Assembly (NCBI RefSeq): GCF_002865645.1
Contig: NW_020194589.1
Coordinates: 728,812-792,811 of the forward strand
DNA: 64,000 bases
Direction of reading: 5' to 3'
Source: Hyaloscypha bicolor E
Lineage: Eukaryota > Ascomycota > Leotiomycetes > Helotiales > Hyaloscyphaceae
Shown piece by piece: positions 1-10,520 of this stretch (position 1 is its first letter; each line of letters begins with the position of its first letter). Made by a program: the position numbers and the translations under genes. Below the pieces are notes generated by a model, which was not told the origin of the DNA, made no database searches, and was given only the letters and a program-made list of their open reading frames with translations.

Positions 1-470
1 TATAGTAAAGCTTTTAACTCATATATTAATAATATCTATAATAATCTTAGTAAAAATATCTATAAGAAGTTATATTCTCTTTTTAAAACAAAAGCTTTAG
101 TATATAAAGCTATTTAGTTAATTAATAAAGCTGCTTTAGAGTATATAAAGGATAAGAAGTATTGGAATACTAGTATATTTACTAAATTAGATATTACTAA
201 GATATTCAAGTATACTAAAGCTATTTTGAAATATAGAGAATTAAAGTTTAAGCTACTATTAGCTAATAACCTCAAAGCTAGATAGTATACCTTTAATATT
301 TCCGGAATTCTAATTAAGGGAACTTATAGTAATAAGCCTTTTCCTGCTTTCTGAAATAAACCTGAAAAATAAGTTTCTATTATAATTTCAGCTTTAATTT
401 AACTAAATTCAGCTGAGAAAAATAGAACTAATTTAATAAAACCTAATAAGAAAGCTATTAGTAAAGCTAG

Positions 471-525
471 TAGAACTAGTAAAACTAGTAGAACTAGTAG
501 AACTAGTAAAACTAGTATAACTAGA
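471..525 (+). repeat. 9-bp tandem repeat encoding a Thr-Ser-Lys/Arg linker
   Basis: Six or so copies of a nonamer (ACTAGTAAA, ACTAGTAGA, ACTAGTATA) run in frame with the decayed ORF and encode Thr-Ser-Lys/Arg triplets. This looks like a simple-sequence expansion in a basic linker. Confidence 0.7.
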
Positions 526-2343
526 TAAGAAGAACCTAGTAAAGATAGAGAGTAAACTGAGCCTAAAACTTCTAATAAATAATAGAGATCTAAGTACCAG
601 ACTAAGTATAAGGTTAAAGAAATAGAGAAAAGCAAAAGAAAGCCCTTTATACTAAAGGGAAAAACATTGTCTAAAAAGACTTCTTTAACTATTCTTAGAA
701 CTAAAAAGCAAAAGATTAGAAACATTAAGTTTAGAGAACTTAATAAAAGCATTTAATATACCTATAAGATATTAGTTAAATAGAAGTTAATACTTGCTTA
801 ATAAGATAAGTATATCTTTAAAAAGATATATAGTAGTATTATAGGACCTATCTATAAGTAAGAATACTATAGAATTAATAATAAATTCCTTAAAACTCTC
901 TATATAATATATATTTAGTAACTTACTAATACTTTTTCTATTAATATATAAGAGATTAAAGATATTCTAAAAGTAATTACTAAGATCTATAAAGTTACTA
1001 AAGGCAAGAAGCATGTTTCTATTATTTGAATAAATAAGGAAATACGGGATTTCTTCTTTAAGAGCCAGAAGATTAAGAAATATAAATATAAATATTATAT
1101 TTCTAATTAATTCCGCTCTAATCTATAACTCTAATTCGATACTATAGTTCCTATTTCTGAGTCTAGTACTACTAATTTGGGTATAAATAGCTATATTTAT
1201 AAGAAGAATTATCTGAAATAGATTAAGAAGCTTAGTATTCGAGAACTTTTAATAAAGAAAATAGAGATACTATAGTTCTACCTCTAAAAAGATAATATAT
1301 TAATATATAGAGATTTTAGTAATAGCTATTTTACCTTAGCCTTTTAACTTTTAATAGTAGATCTATTAATATAGCTTGAATTTTATAAGGTATTAAGTAA
1401 GTATCCTATTTATTTAGTTATTTACTTTTAGCTAGCCCGATACTTTACTTCTAGAAATATTAATTATAATTAATATAAAAATAATACTAAAGATCTGGCT
1501 ATTACTAAAGCTTTAAGTAGCAAATTCTATTTTAGTAAAAAGTATCGGAATATTAGCTATATTTTCTTTATAGACTATAAGAAGGCTACTACCTTTAATA
1601 AGAAGTTCTTTAAAGACATTAATTATTTCTCTATTTCCGATGAATTTGAGCCAGAAATAGCTAAGGAATTAAGCAAGTATTTACTAAAGGTAATAGAAAG
1701 AAAAACTCCGAATATAGTCTATATAACTAGATAAATAAATACCTTTAACTAGATAATCTATAAGTCTGGAATTATAGAAAAGCATTAATTTTCGGATAAT
1801 ATATAAGTTAAAAGATAGCTTAATAATAATTTATTACTTAATAGGCCTTTTACTATAGTTTTAATAAGTCTAGTTACTATTAAGAATAGAATATACGAAA
1901 ATAAAGTCTCTTATAAAATTATTAAAGCCTCTTACCTAGAGCTTTTCTTTTCTATTAAAGATTAATTCAAAAATATAGCAAATAATATAAAATTCGAAGA
2001 AGTTATCTATTTAGAATATATTAATATAATTTATAATATAATTTGCTATAATAATCCTTCTTAATATCTAGTAGTAAAGGCAGAAATTAAGTAATAGTTA
2101 AAAACAGATATTAATTAATATAGAGAACTATATTGGATTTAGTATAAGAATATAGCTAAGTAAGTTCGGATTGCCTTTAAGTAAGTTCGGAAATATGAAA
2201 TAAGACTATTTAAGAATAATAAGTCTTATTTTAGGTATATAGAAAAGAAGTTAGATTAACTAATAGAGGAAGATTCTAAATATTTTATTATTTCGGATTC
2301 TAAATAGAATTTTTCTATTATTTTTAGTACTTAGGGAATTAGA

Positions 2344-2646
2344 TATAATATAGCAGGCTATACTTATTAAAAATTACCTTATTTTAGCGGTTTTAAGGTT
2401 TAGGTTATATAGTAAAGGCTATAGCCTTTTATATATAACTTGCAGAAATTATATAAAAAAGCTAGTTTTTCTATAGACTTAGAGAATAATCCTTTATAAA
2501 TATTTAATTAATTAAGTTTTTATATACTATATACTATTTATACTTTACTATTTATGCCTTTAATTTGTTATTTTACTATTAAGTTATATTTTGCACTCTA
2601 GTATACTTTATATAGGTTTTTGTCTTATTATAGTTTCTCTTCTATA
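2344..2646. repeat. LTR, RIP-mutated copy of the solo LTR at 19715-20017
   Basis: Exactly 303 bp, like the solo LTR at 19715-20017. In the stretches I aligned by eye, nearly all differences are G-to-A or C-to-T: for example TGTGGTACGGCAGG became TATAATATAGCAGG, and GCACGTGACTTGCGG became ATATATAACTTGCAG. LTR termini TG...CA are now TA...TA. Confidence 0.85.
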
Positions 2647-2878
2647 TTATCTATAAAAATATAAAGTATATTTCAGTAATAAAAAAAAGTTTAGAGCCTT
2701 AATTAGCCCTAAAGAAATGAGAGTAATAGCCTATTTAAGTATAAATCTAAAAATACTATTATATAATTAAATAGATAATCTAATTAAAGATTCTAATATA
2801 TATTTAGATAATATTATATAAATAAGTATTAATATAAGTATATATTTTAATCCCAAATAATAATAACTTATTATATTT

Positions 2879-3442
2879 ATAGTATATCAAATGAATAGAA
2901 TAGAATAGAGTAGTAACTACTACTCTATTCTATTTATCAAAATTTACCCGCTACTTATATTCTATTCATATTCTAATTATGGTATTCATAAATATTCATG
3001 AATACTTTAAGTAGTATGCACGTGATTCTGCACGTGAGAAGCTAGCTATATTAGATAAAGCTTCCGCTTGCTCCCGCTCTAGCACCACCTCGCTACCTAA
3101 TTAGGCAACGGCGAGGCTTGGTAAGCGAACCAAAGTACAAGATTCCGAGGAGGATAATTAGTTTATTATTATAGAAAATTAGTATATAGCTAGTATTATA
3201 TAAGTCTTAGCTTAGTTTAACTAGAGCTATTAATAGGCCCCTTAGTTATTTAATAATTATTAAGTAAGCCTTGATTTTCCATAGTCACGTGAAGTTACTT
3301 AATAAGTATTTATGAATATTCATAAATGTATATTCTACTCTACTCTAAATTTTTGAGAATTACACTACTCATATTCTATTCAAGATATTTATGAATATTC
3401 ATAAATACCTTGAATACCTTGAATACTTTTTTGATATACTAT
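2879..3442. mobile_element. MITE-like palindromic element
   Basis: About 560 bp. The ends ATAGTATATCAAA (near 2879) and its reverse complement (near 3430-3442) form short terminal inverted repeats. Inside, AT-rich inverted segments mirror each other (GAATAGAATAGAGTAG near 2894 against TCTACTCTAC near 3334; ATTCATAAATATTCATGAAT against ATGAATATTCATAAAT). The centre (3015-3140) keeps a less AT-rich core with two CACGTG motifs. No ORF was seen. The family is unknown. Confidence 0.45.
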
Positions 3443-4728
3443 ATATTTATTATTTAACTAAATCCAGTCTAGTTCAGATATAATATAGTCTTTCTTTTTA
3501 GACTATATCTATTATATTTATAATATAATTATTTCGGGATCCAAGAATTATAATATTATATATAAGCTCTTTCTATAAATAATAAAATATATTAGTAAAT
3601 AAGGCTCTAATTTTTTAAACTAGAGTAAAATAGTAAAGTATAAAAAGGCTAACCAGGTTACTAATAAACCTTATTAACGGAAGTATATATATAAATACTA
3701 CTATTTATAACCTATAATCCGCCTATTATTTAGCTTATTCTATAGTATTATAAATAGTTATTTATCTACTACTTACTTATCTATTATAGTTATATAGTAA
3801 ATAAGACCAAGCTTCTTATATATATAAATAACTCTAGTAATTAAAGCTATATAGCTATAATTCTTAAGATTCTTAAATATTTCCTTATTTATATCTTCCA
3901 GATAATACAGAATTATAATTTATATATAAAGAAAAAATATATCTATTATTTAAATATATATTTGAATATTCTATTCTTATAGTTAGTATTTAATTATATA
4001 GATATTAATATTAATTTTCTATAAATCTTTTAATTTTATTATAATTATTTTATAGAAAATATTTATATAAGCCTATTTAATAATAGTATTATAATATAAT
4101 AAAATATTTATAAAGTATTATAGTATTTTAATATAATTAAATAAGATATTAATAGTATTAATATATTATAAGTTCAGGCTATATATTACTATTACAAAGT
4201 ACTTTTAGTAATATAAGTACTAAATTACTAGAGCAATAGTAAGGCATACCCTAAAAATAGAGGGGCAGGTATATACAGTTATCAGAAATCAGAAAATCAG
4301 AAATCGAAAATCAGAAAATCAAATATCGCTTCTCTGTTTTATTGACTAGCTAGCTGTGGGCCTCAGTACAAGCTCCTTGCAGTTAAACTCTGATCTAAAT
4401 CCTAGATACAAGCGAATCCGAGTGTAATACAAATGCAATGTATTTACAGAACGTAGCTTTAGTAACCAAACCAATATCTTAGTACTAACCCTTTATTTCT
4501 AAATACTCTTTCTTTAAGCGAAATTATGAACTCGTCTCGATATATTTCTTTAACTACAATTATATCTTACTCTTCACTCTGATTTCGAACTCGATCTTTG
4601 ATCCGCACAACTTAATAACCCCCAGCTCGAAATTAATTAATATTAACAAAGTTTTATACAAACCAAGATACTACAGGATATCTTCCTTTTCCTTCTACTA
4701 CAAATCCCCCATTCATTTCCTCCAAATC
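3443..4728. other. Gene-free stretch
   Basis: 3443-4250 is AT-rich, RIP-like sequence with no recognisable gene. From about 4255 base composition becomes normal. 4600-4728 is pyrimidine-rich and plausibly the promoter and leader of the gene starting at 4729. Confidence 0.5.
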
Positions 4729-5145
4729 ATGCTCGCCCTCGTCGCCGTCGGCGTCTCCGTAATTAAGCCCTTCCTCATTAAAGTTCCTGGTGCACCAATA
4801 AACAGAGCAAATACCATGGCATTGGGAATCGTGACTTTTGCCGCTTCCCTCACCTCCCCTCTCTTACCCTTTGTGCTTTCTCCCCCACCCTAACCTTTAT
4901 CCCCAACGCGACCAAGCTAACAAATACTCCAGGGGGCGAAAATCTCTAATTGTTATTACCTAGCAAATACTAATGAAACAACGGAGAGCTGGAAGAAATG
5001 GGCGAGTTTAAAAGTGAACGTGATTCTCACTTGTCTAGAAGCGGTCTTCTGGGCTGCGGGTTGTTTTCATAATAATCCAAGCGAACTTGAGGTTCTGTAT
5101 TGGGACGAGCTATGTTTTGAGTTAGGTTATCTGTATATTGGGTAA
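4729..5145 (+). CDS. Small MARVEL-like integral membrane protein (two exons, possibly 3'-truncated)
   Basis: Exon 1 is 4729-4830 (34 aa, starting MLALVAVGVSVIKPFL). A 102-bp intron follows (4831-4932; GTGACT donor, GCTAAC branch point, CCAG acceptor, phase 0). Exon 2 is 4933-5145 (70 aa). Splicing joins MALGI to GAKIS, then WKKWASLKVNVILTCLEAVF. This order resembles small fungal MARVEL-like membrane proteins as I remember them: a first hydrophobic helix, an MALGxGAK-type motif, then a WASLKxNxIL helix. The total of 104 aa is shorter than I expect for that family. Exon 2 ends at GGTAAGAT, which would also make a good donor, so a third exon may have been lost in the RIPed DNA to the right. Function is unknown. 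The gene is an island of normal composition in AT-rich sequence. The splice structure is firm; family membership is moderate. Confidence 0.55.
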
Positions 5146-6208
5146 GATAGCTAGGTATGTTATTGTGGGAGGGAAACTGCAATAAAATAAAAACGTATAT
5201 AAAGAATACTAGAGAGCAAAACGTAACTAAATAGTAAAATAACTAAAACAGAGTAATGCATAATAAAGAAAGAACGGTATATAATTCAAAGAAGTTAATT
5301 AATAATTAGGAAAGAAGATTACTTGACTAGAATTATAAAAAAGGCTAGCTTTTTCATATATTACTTCCAAGTTATATAATAGCAAACAAGTTCGTAATTA
5401 TATAACTACTATATAGAAACTACTAAAATAATATGATTTTTATAATATATAACTTGCTATATTATATTATATTATTTATTTATATAAGTTCAGGAAAATA
5501 AAATAAGTAAAAAACTAACTATTAAAAGAAATAGTACTATAATTACTTGTACTATAATTGTTTTAATTATTTATTAAAAGGTATTTTAAAGCCATTTATA
5601 ATAGCTAGTATTATATGATTGGTTTTAGCTAAAGGGGTTGATTTCAGCTAAGGTTCCAAGCTATAGTTCAAACCAAGCTCGCTTCCAAAGCTCGGCGTTT
5701 CAGTAGTCTTGGCCATACCTACTTATCCACTGCCACACCTCACTCCTGTCCTCCTTAGCTTTAAATTCTTAAGACATTAGAAATTATTAATCTTTAAGTC
5801 TTGTTCTATTACTCTGTTCCTACTATTATACTATTAGAAAGTATTATAGTATTAAGCTAGCTTCTAAGAATATATCTTACTAAATTAAAATAAAGTAATT
5901 ATAATTATTTTAGTAATAAAGAATTATTTAAATAATTACATTTCAGGAATTATATTTTAAAATATAAAAATAATATTTATAGATAAATCCAAAATTAATA
6001 TATCTGTATTAATTCTTATAAACTTTTTTATTTTACTTATAGTTAAGGTAGTAGTATTCTGACCCCCGAATTGAGATAGGTTAGGGTACTATTTTTAGGA
6101 GGTCGGAATACCAAAATTCAGTATAGGCTCTAATAAATTATTAATTATTATTAATTAGTAATTGTTATTGGCTAAGCAATTAATAGTTAATTAATATTAA
6201 TAATTATT
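5146..6208. other. AT-rich, gene-free
   Basis: RIP-like AT-rich sequence with no ORF or recognisable element. A short normal-composition patch at 5640-5760 carries no gene that I can see. Confidence 0.5.
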
Positions 6209-6436
6209 ATTAATAAAAGTGAGCCCAGCTATTAAGCGAGCCCTATTATATAAACATCTCGCTTTCTAGTTTAATTATAAACCAATTAGTATAAAGATTA
6301 GTATAAAAATAGACTATTATTACTATACTATTATATTTCTATTTAATAGTCTATTATATAATATAAATAATATAATTATTGCTAATACTATTAATATAAT
6401 AGGGCTCGCTTAATGGCTAGGCCCGCTTTTATTAAT
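6209..6436. mobile_element. MITE with 42-bp terminal inverted repeats
   Basis: The left arm (6209-6250) and the reverse complement of the right arm (6395-6436) agree at 38 of 42 positions, and all four differences are transitions. Arms begin ATTAATAAAAG and carry TTAAGCGAGCCC. The 144-bp interior is AT-rich and has no ORF. A further partial arm copy lies immediately to the right (6442-6483). Confidence 0.75.
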
Positions 6437-6502
6437 AATTCCATTAATAAAAGTGGGCCCAGCCAGCTATTAAGCGAGCCCATTAATAATTCCATTAATA
6501 AT

Positions 6503-6807
6503 AGTGGGTTCCAGGGCCTTGGCAATACTGCAGGGCCACTACAGGGCCACTACAGGGCTAATACGCTATATTTATAGGCCTTAGACCGCCTTTATAGTAC
6601 TAAATCTATTAATAATAGTGGGTCCAGGGCCTTAGTAGTACTACAGGGCTACTATAGGGCTAATGCGCTATATTTATAGGCCTTATACCGCCTTTACTAA
6701 ATCGGAATTCTGCTATAGTAAAGAAAAGGTGGTATGAGGCCTATAAATATAGCACATTGGCCCTGTAGTGGCCCTGTAGTGGCCCTGTAGTATTGCCAAG
6801 GCCTTAG
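6503..6807. repeat. Compound repeat: two direct copies and one inverted copy
   Basis: A unit of about 90-100 bp with repeated CAGGGCCACTA words and TATTTATAGGCCTTA occurs at 6503-6605 and again at 6616-6702. It then occurs inverted at 6727-6807 (GGCCCTGTAGT repeated three times, ending GCCAAGGCC). The inverted pair could fold into a hairpin of about 80 bp around 6703-6726. No coding potential. Likely a nested MITE or the end of a larger DNA transposon. Confidence 0.65.
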
Positions 6808-7194
6808 TTCAATAATTATCGTAATCGATGGTCGATTATCGATTATCGAAAAATTAGCGCGATTATCTAATCGTCGCTTATCGAGCTTATCGGAGCCCAC
6901 ACTGCCAAAATTAAGCGAGTATTATTATGTGGACAGTCGTCCATCGGCAATTCCTTGCCTCAAAATCCGACCGCCAGAAAACTAACTCCTAAAACAGAAT
7001 GCAGCGACTTCTTCTTCCCACCTCTCCCAAGTATCCAAGGCCACTTTCCCTATATATAGCCTAGTTACAAGATCCACCCAGTAGTGAGAGGTGGTGCGGC
7101 ACTATCTAGGTAGTCCAGGGAGCATTATTCTGATAGTTATAACCACTCGCCTAATGTCCACATTAAGTGAGGTATGTAATGCAAGGGAAACCTA
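6808..7194. other. Terminal region of a dispersed repeat family
   Basis: 6820-6890 holds repeated TTATCGAT words. 7080-7190 is the inverse-orientation counterpart of sequence at 45760-45850 (shared elements include TATCTAGGTAGTCC and the AACCACTCGCCTAA region). No gene. Confidence 0.5.
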
Positions 7195-7455
7195 GGTCTA
7201 TATTCCTTGTATCTTTTTGCACTAATTACTTCCTGGTATTACTGGGTTTATAGTACTAACAAATTATTTGTACTAATAATTTAATAGTGCTGGTTATTTT
7301 TAAGTACTAATAAATTTCTTGTACTAATATTTTAATAGTACTACTAGCCTCTTAGTACTAATGGTTTCTTTGTGCCAGCAAATTATTTATACTAGTAATT
7401 TAATAGTACCAATAGTTCCTTGATACCAATTGTTTCATGGCACCAACTATGCGTT
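7195..7455. repeat. Subterminal minisatellite of about 20-bp units
   Basis: Degenerate units of the type TAGTACTAATAAATT recur about ten times. The reverse complement is the RIPed equivalent of the GGTACCATAAACCCAGT array at 39545-39770, which shows that both belong to one repeat family. Confidence 0.65.
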
Positions 7456-7479
7456 TATACTAATAGTATTTTGGTGGCA

Positions 7480-8075
7480 ACCTGGAGTGCTTTAACTGGT
7501 GGTTGTACAGGCTATGTACAAGTACTTGATATCTTAATCAATAAACTGGTTAAGGGGTAAATCGAGGAATATGAAGACCTGTGGATTGAGGAGAACTTCG
7601 AGATATGGCAGTCTGGCAAGTGGTCAGTAGGTGATCGGCGTATACTCCTTACTCATTGGGTAGCTCAGGCGCTTGAACGAGTTCATTTAGACCACAAAAA
7701 CGCTATTATTGCTTGCTTTAAAAGCGTTGGTTTATCCCTTGCTATTGATGGATCTGAAGATTGCCTCCCTAAAGTACGTGACTGCCCAAATCTTATAATT
7801 AGAGACTGGCAACAAGTACCTAACGGTATGGAGGAAACCCCCACTATTATTAATAATGAGGATATTGAGGATATAATTGAGGTGGATAATAATGAGGAGG
7901 GGCACTTGTATACTGCACAAGAGGTAGTAGAAGGCATTATAATTAAGGGGGAAAGGGAAGAGGACATACTACTGATTCAGGGGTTGATTCTGAAGACAGG
8001 TTTGATCCTGATCCTGATTCTAACTATGATGATGATATTAATGGAGATGGGGATATAGGGGATGAGAATATGTAG
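7480..8075 (+). pseudogene. C-terminal fragment of a pogo-type (DDE_1) transposase
   Basis: The frame reads ALTGGCTGYVQVLD, then an in-frame TAA at 7558-7560 (probably from CAA), then YEDLWIEENF, RRILLTHWVAQALERVH, FKSVGLSLAIDGSED, and an acidic tail. These match the last third of pogo-superfamily DDE_1 transposases: the GGxTxxxQxLD segment, which holds the last catalytic Asp, and the FxxxGxxxxxDGxED segment. A frameshift near 7960-7970 moves the acidic tail (rich in Asp, ending DENM) to another frame. The N-terminal DNA-binding part and the first two catalytic Asp are absent. Only mildly RIPed compared with its surroundings. Confidence 0.8.
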
Positions 8076-8604
8076 GTGTAATTGTACTGTTTTAGTCTCT
8101 TTTAGCTGCAATATATTTGCTTTATTACCTGCTTTGTACTCTTATTAAATTGGCTAATTAGGTCACGTGTACGTCAGACTTATAATATAGGCCCATGGGC
8201 TTATAACCCGTTCGTTCCACTTCGGATAAGCAAGTACCTGGGCTTATATGAAGGGGGGGGGGGACTATACGACAGATAATACGGTAGGGTCTAACGGCCG
8301 GAGAGCCTTCCTCTTGTTTGACTGCTCACGGCAAGCAATACAAGTTGAAAAGACCTTGCTATCCAGGGGTAGCAGAGGCATTCTTGAGAAAGCACGAGAG
8401 TAGACGCGTATGGGCGCACTTGGAGCAGCACTTTGTGTCCATGTCGTTACAAAGGAAATGCGTAAATGGGAAGCCTACGCGGGTGAATCGCGGGGTCATG
8501 GGAGGACGTGCCTCCGGTCGTCCAATCAGAAGATGATATATTCAGCCAATTAGAAGCGTCGAAAACATGTGATGTAAATCGAGTCCGGATGGAATAGTAA
8601 TTCA
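8076..8604. other. Non-repetitive spacer without a supported gene
   Basis: Normal composition. It contains a run of 11 G at about 8254 and a 72-codon ORF (8318-8536) with no recognisable similarity. I do not call it a gene. Confidence 0.4.
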
Positions 8605-9147
8605 TTAGGTCACGTCTAGGCGGGCGGGGGGGTCGGAGTGTAGAAAAGCTTCGCTCAAGCCCAAGGTTAGGGTGTCCTGGGTCCAGTCGATGGAGGGGTT
8701 GTGTTTCTTAAGCCGAGGCTTTCCCAGAATTATTTGGTAGCGGCCAAGGTTGGTGTTGTAGAACGTTCGAAGTTCTTCGTGTCCGTTGAGGTTAATAAAG
8801 AGGTCAGTGGCGTGGGTAACCAAGCCAGCGGAGGAAAGTTGTCCGTCAGCTACTGTTAATTGTTTGGGGTGGGGGATTTCGTAGATTAAAAGACGTAGGG
8901 AAGAAGCGTAAGTGGAATCACAAAATTCAGCCGTTGCACCACAATCAATAAAGGCATGGGTTTGAGAGGTACTCTTTCGTTGACAGCCAGTAATTTTGCA
9001 AGGTAGGAGCAAGTGCTCAGCATGAGTAGAGAGTGATGAGATAAAGAGAACACGGGTTCGTCTCTGGCGACGACTTTTTGTAGGCTTTCCAAGTTTCCGG
9101 GCGTCTCGCTCGGCTGCATTTTTCACTTGGATCCCACCTGATCCCAA
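8605..9147 (-). pseudogene. Retropepsin (gag-pol aspartic protease) fragment of an LTR retrotransposon
   Basis: An open 180-codon frame. A basic N-terminal part (KSRRQRRTR, 22-30) leads into a retroviral-type aspartic protease domain. The DCGA active-site motif (AFIDCGATAEFCDS, residues about 65-78) stands for the usual D-S/T-G-A, and the closing motif is IILGKPRLKKHNPSIDW (139-155), very like the ILGxPWLxxHNPxIDW of Ty3/Gypsy pol proteins. There is no gag upstream and no reverse transcriptase downstream. It begins only 15 nt past the stop of the secreted-protein gene on the same strand, so the insertion abuts or truncates that gene's 3' flank. It is not RIPed, so it is either young or escaped. 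Confidence 0.8.
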
Positions 9148-9162
9148 CCAAGATTGACCAAT

Positions 9163-9750
9163 TCAACATCCATCGTACAGATAGAACGAATTCCAGGTCT
9201 GTCCTCCTGCCTTGTTGGTGCATCCCCATGTCCTGTCTGCCCATATTCCCGCATGTGCTTCGTACTGTGTGCATCTGTCATCCGCGTAGATGTTTGCCGT
9301 AGGCCATGGACTGTAAGTAGTGTCCTGCCCTAGCCCAATGCTGTCGAAACCACTGTTTTTATAGACGCAGGCACCTCCGCAACCAAAATTCCACACGGTA
9401 GCAACAGCTTGCACACCTGGGCAGTTGAAGTCCCAGTAGATTGTAGCGTAGTGCTGTCCACCACGAGGCGATAATTCTGTTAGCGTCACGGTACCATTGT
9501 AGTTGTCGTCTATCGCGATGTACTTCGTGTCGGCTGGCATTGTCCATGACCCATTGAATTGTGCCCCACCGCCCAGCCATGCTCTCTCAGTCGTGTTTAA
9601 CTTGCCATTGGTGTAGCGTGCAGGTCCATTCCTAGGTTCACCCACTGTTGATACCGTGTACCCATCGTAGTTCTGGGTGACGCCTGTTGAGATCCCTATA
9701 GCCACTCCAATAGTTCCTGTGAAAGCAGCGAGGAGTGTAGATAACTTCAT
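9163..9750 (-). CDS. Small cysteine-containing secreted protein (195 aa), effector-like
   Basis: A single-exon ORF starting at the only reasonable ATG (9748-9750). Residues 1 to about 20 (MKLSTLLAAFTGTIGVAIG) form a typical signal peptide: a basic second position, a hydrophobic core and small residues before the likely cleavage site. The mature part is acidic, Gly/Thr/Tyr-rich and has six cysteines, all in the C-terminal half (NC near 109, FGCGGAC near 123-127, DRC, WGC and the terminal Cys). This would allow three disulfides. Several Asn-x-Ser/Thr sites (NTT, NGS, NGT) suggest N-glycosylation. No family is recognised. Size, secretion and cysteine pattern resemble fungal secreted effectors or small cell-wall proteins. 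The gene sits among transposons, as many effector genes do. Confidence 0.75.
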   Translation of the reverse strand: MKLSTLLAAFTGTIGVAIGISTGVTQNYDGYTVSTVGEPRNGPARYTNGKLNTTERAWLGGGAQFNGSWTMPADTKYIAIDDNYNGTVTLTELSPRGGQHYATIYWDFNCPGVQAVATVWNFGCGGACVYKNSGFDSIGLGQDTTYSPWPTANIYADDRCTQYEAHAGIWADRTWGCTNKAGGQTWNSFYLYDGC

Positions 9751-10520
9751 GTTTGTTTTGGTGTATGGTGTATCAAGGTATGCTCACGATCAATGTAATG
9801 CAGCAGAAGGTAGACTGAAATTGACTATAAAGAAGGAAGAGGAGGGTGAGAGAGGACACGGTTATATACATGTCGCCAGGGGGGGGTTGGACGGATTACG
9901 CTAGTGTTCCCCTGACGGTATCGCCAGTACTAAGCCCTGTGTGGCAAAAATAATCAGTTAGGATTACACAGATTATTACACTACGGATTGGAAAGCATGA
10001 CAAGGCCGCATTAGGGCGCCACGCTCGCTAGTTATCCCCCCTCCGGCAGCAGCTGCCTCAACTAGCAGGGGGGATCCGCAATACGTAATTGAAAGCGCAG
10101 CTAACGTCTATCCCTGCGTGCCGAAAAAACCGGTGTGCCGAAAAAAAATAATAGGTACTTTGACTTGAAGCATCTTAAAATCTATACACACGTTAATATC
10201 TTCTATAAATTTTAATAAGAAATGTTTTATAGCTTTTTCTAGATAGCCTGAACCCCTTCTACTAGAAAATCACATTTCTATCGTCGCCCTCACACTTGAT
10301 TTGTATTGGATTTGGCTGCTTAGCAGTCAAATAATTAGTCTATAATTAGTACTACTGTATTTAGATCTATATTAATAAGTCTTATAAAGCAGTAGTAAGG
10401 CTTACTATTTCATGGCAGGATGGCACATGCATGTACAAGCGAGGCTTCGCCTTACTTAGCTAGTTTCAGACAGAGAACTCAATGAATAATTCTTTACTAT
10501 ATATAATAGTATCTAATACT
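9751..10520. other. Intergenic; promoter of the secreted protein and a GC-rich hairpin
   Basis: 9751-9900 is the upstream region of the secreted-protein gene. 10034-10075 forms a hairpin: ATCCCCCC pairs with GGGGGGAT, and GGCAG/CTGCC pairs inside the loop. 10130-10520 turns AT-rich. Two direct copies of GTGCCGAAAAAA lie at about 10115-10150. Confidence 0.5.
10034..10075. repeat. Inverted repeat (42 bp)
   Basis: ATCCCCCC at 10034-10041 pairs with GGGGGGAT at 10068-10075. The interior contains GGCAGCAGCTGCC, itself palindromic. Possibly the end of an old DNA transposon. Confidence 0.6.

Larger units (their letters stand above)
1..2646 (+). mobile_element. RIP-decayed LTR element, 3' portion, with an unrecognised ORF
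   Basis: Very AT-rich. A single long plus-strand coding frame can be followed from about 90 to 2330 if TAG/TAA are read as former Gln codons, the pattern RIP leaves. The conceptual protein is rich in Lys, Ile, Asn and Tyr. It contains a basic Thr/Ser-rich linker near 470-530 and a stretch reading YFSISDEFEPEIAKEL near 1625-1670. I see no reverse transcriptase, integrase or protease motif, so I do not assign a family. The region ends in a 303-bp LTR (2344-2646) preceded by a purine run (about 2334-2340). The element starts outside the window, so the 5' LTR cannot be seen. It could be a non-autonomous LTR element with a captured gene, or the 3' part of a normal element whose pol lies to the left. 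Confidence 0.6.

Noticed and set aside
399..752. 117-codon Leu-rich minus-strand ORF that looks like a membrane protein
   Set aside because: It is the antisense of the (ACTAGTARA)n-containing decayed frame. The Leu/Val runs come from the nonamer repeat, not from a gene.
8254..8264. Runs of G (8254, 47588) as possible origins or telomere-like sites
   Set aside because: Isolated homopolymers without TTAGGG-type units. Probably slippage.
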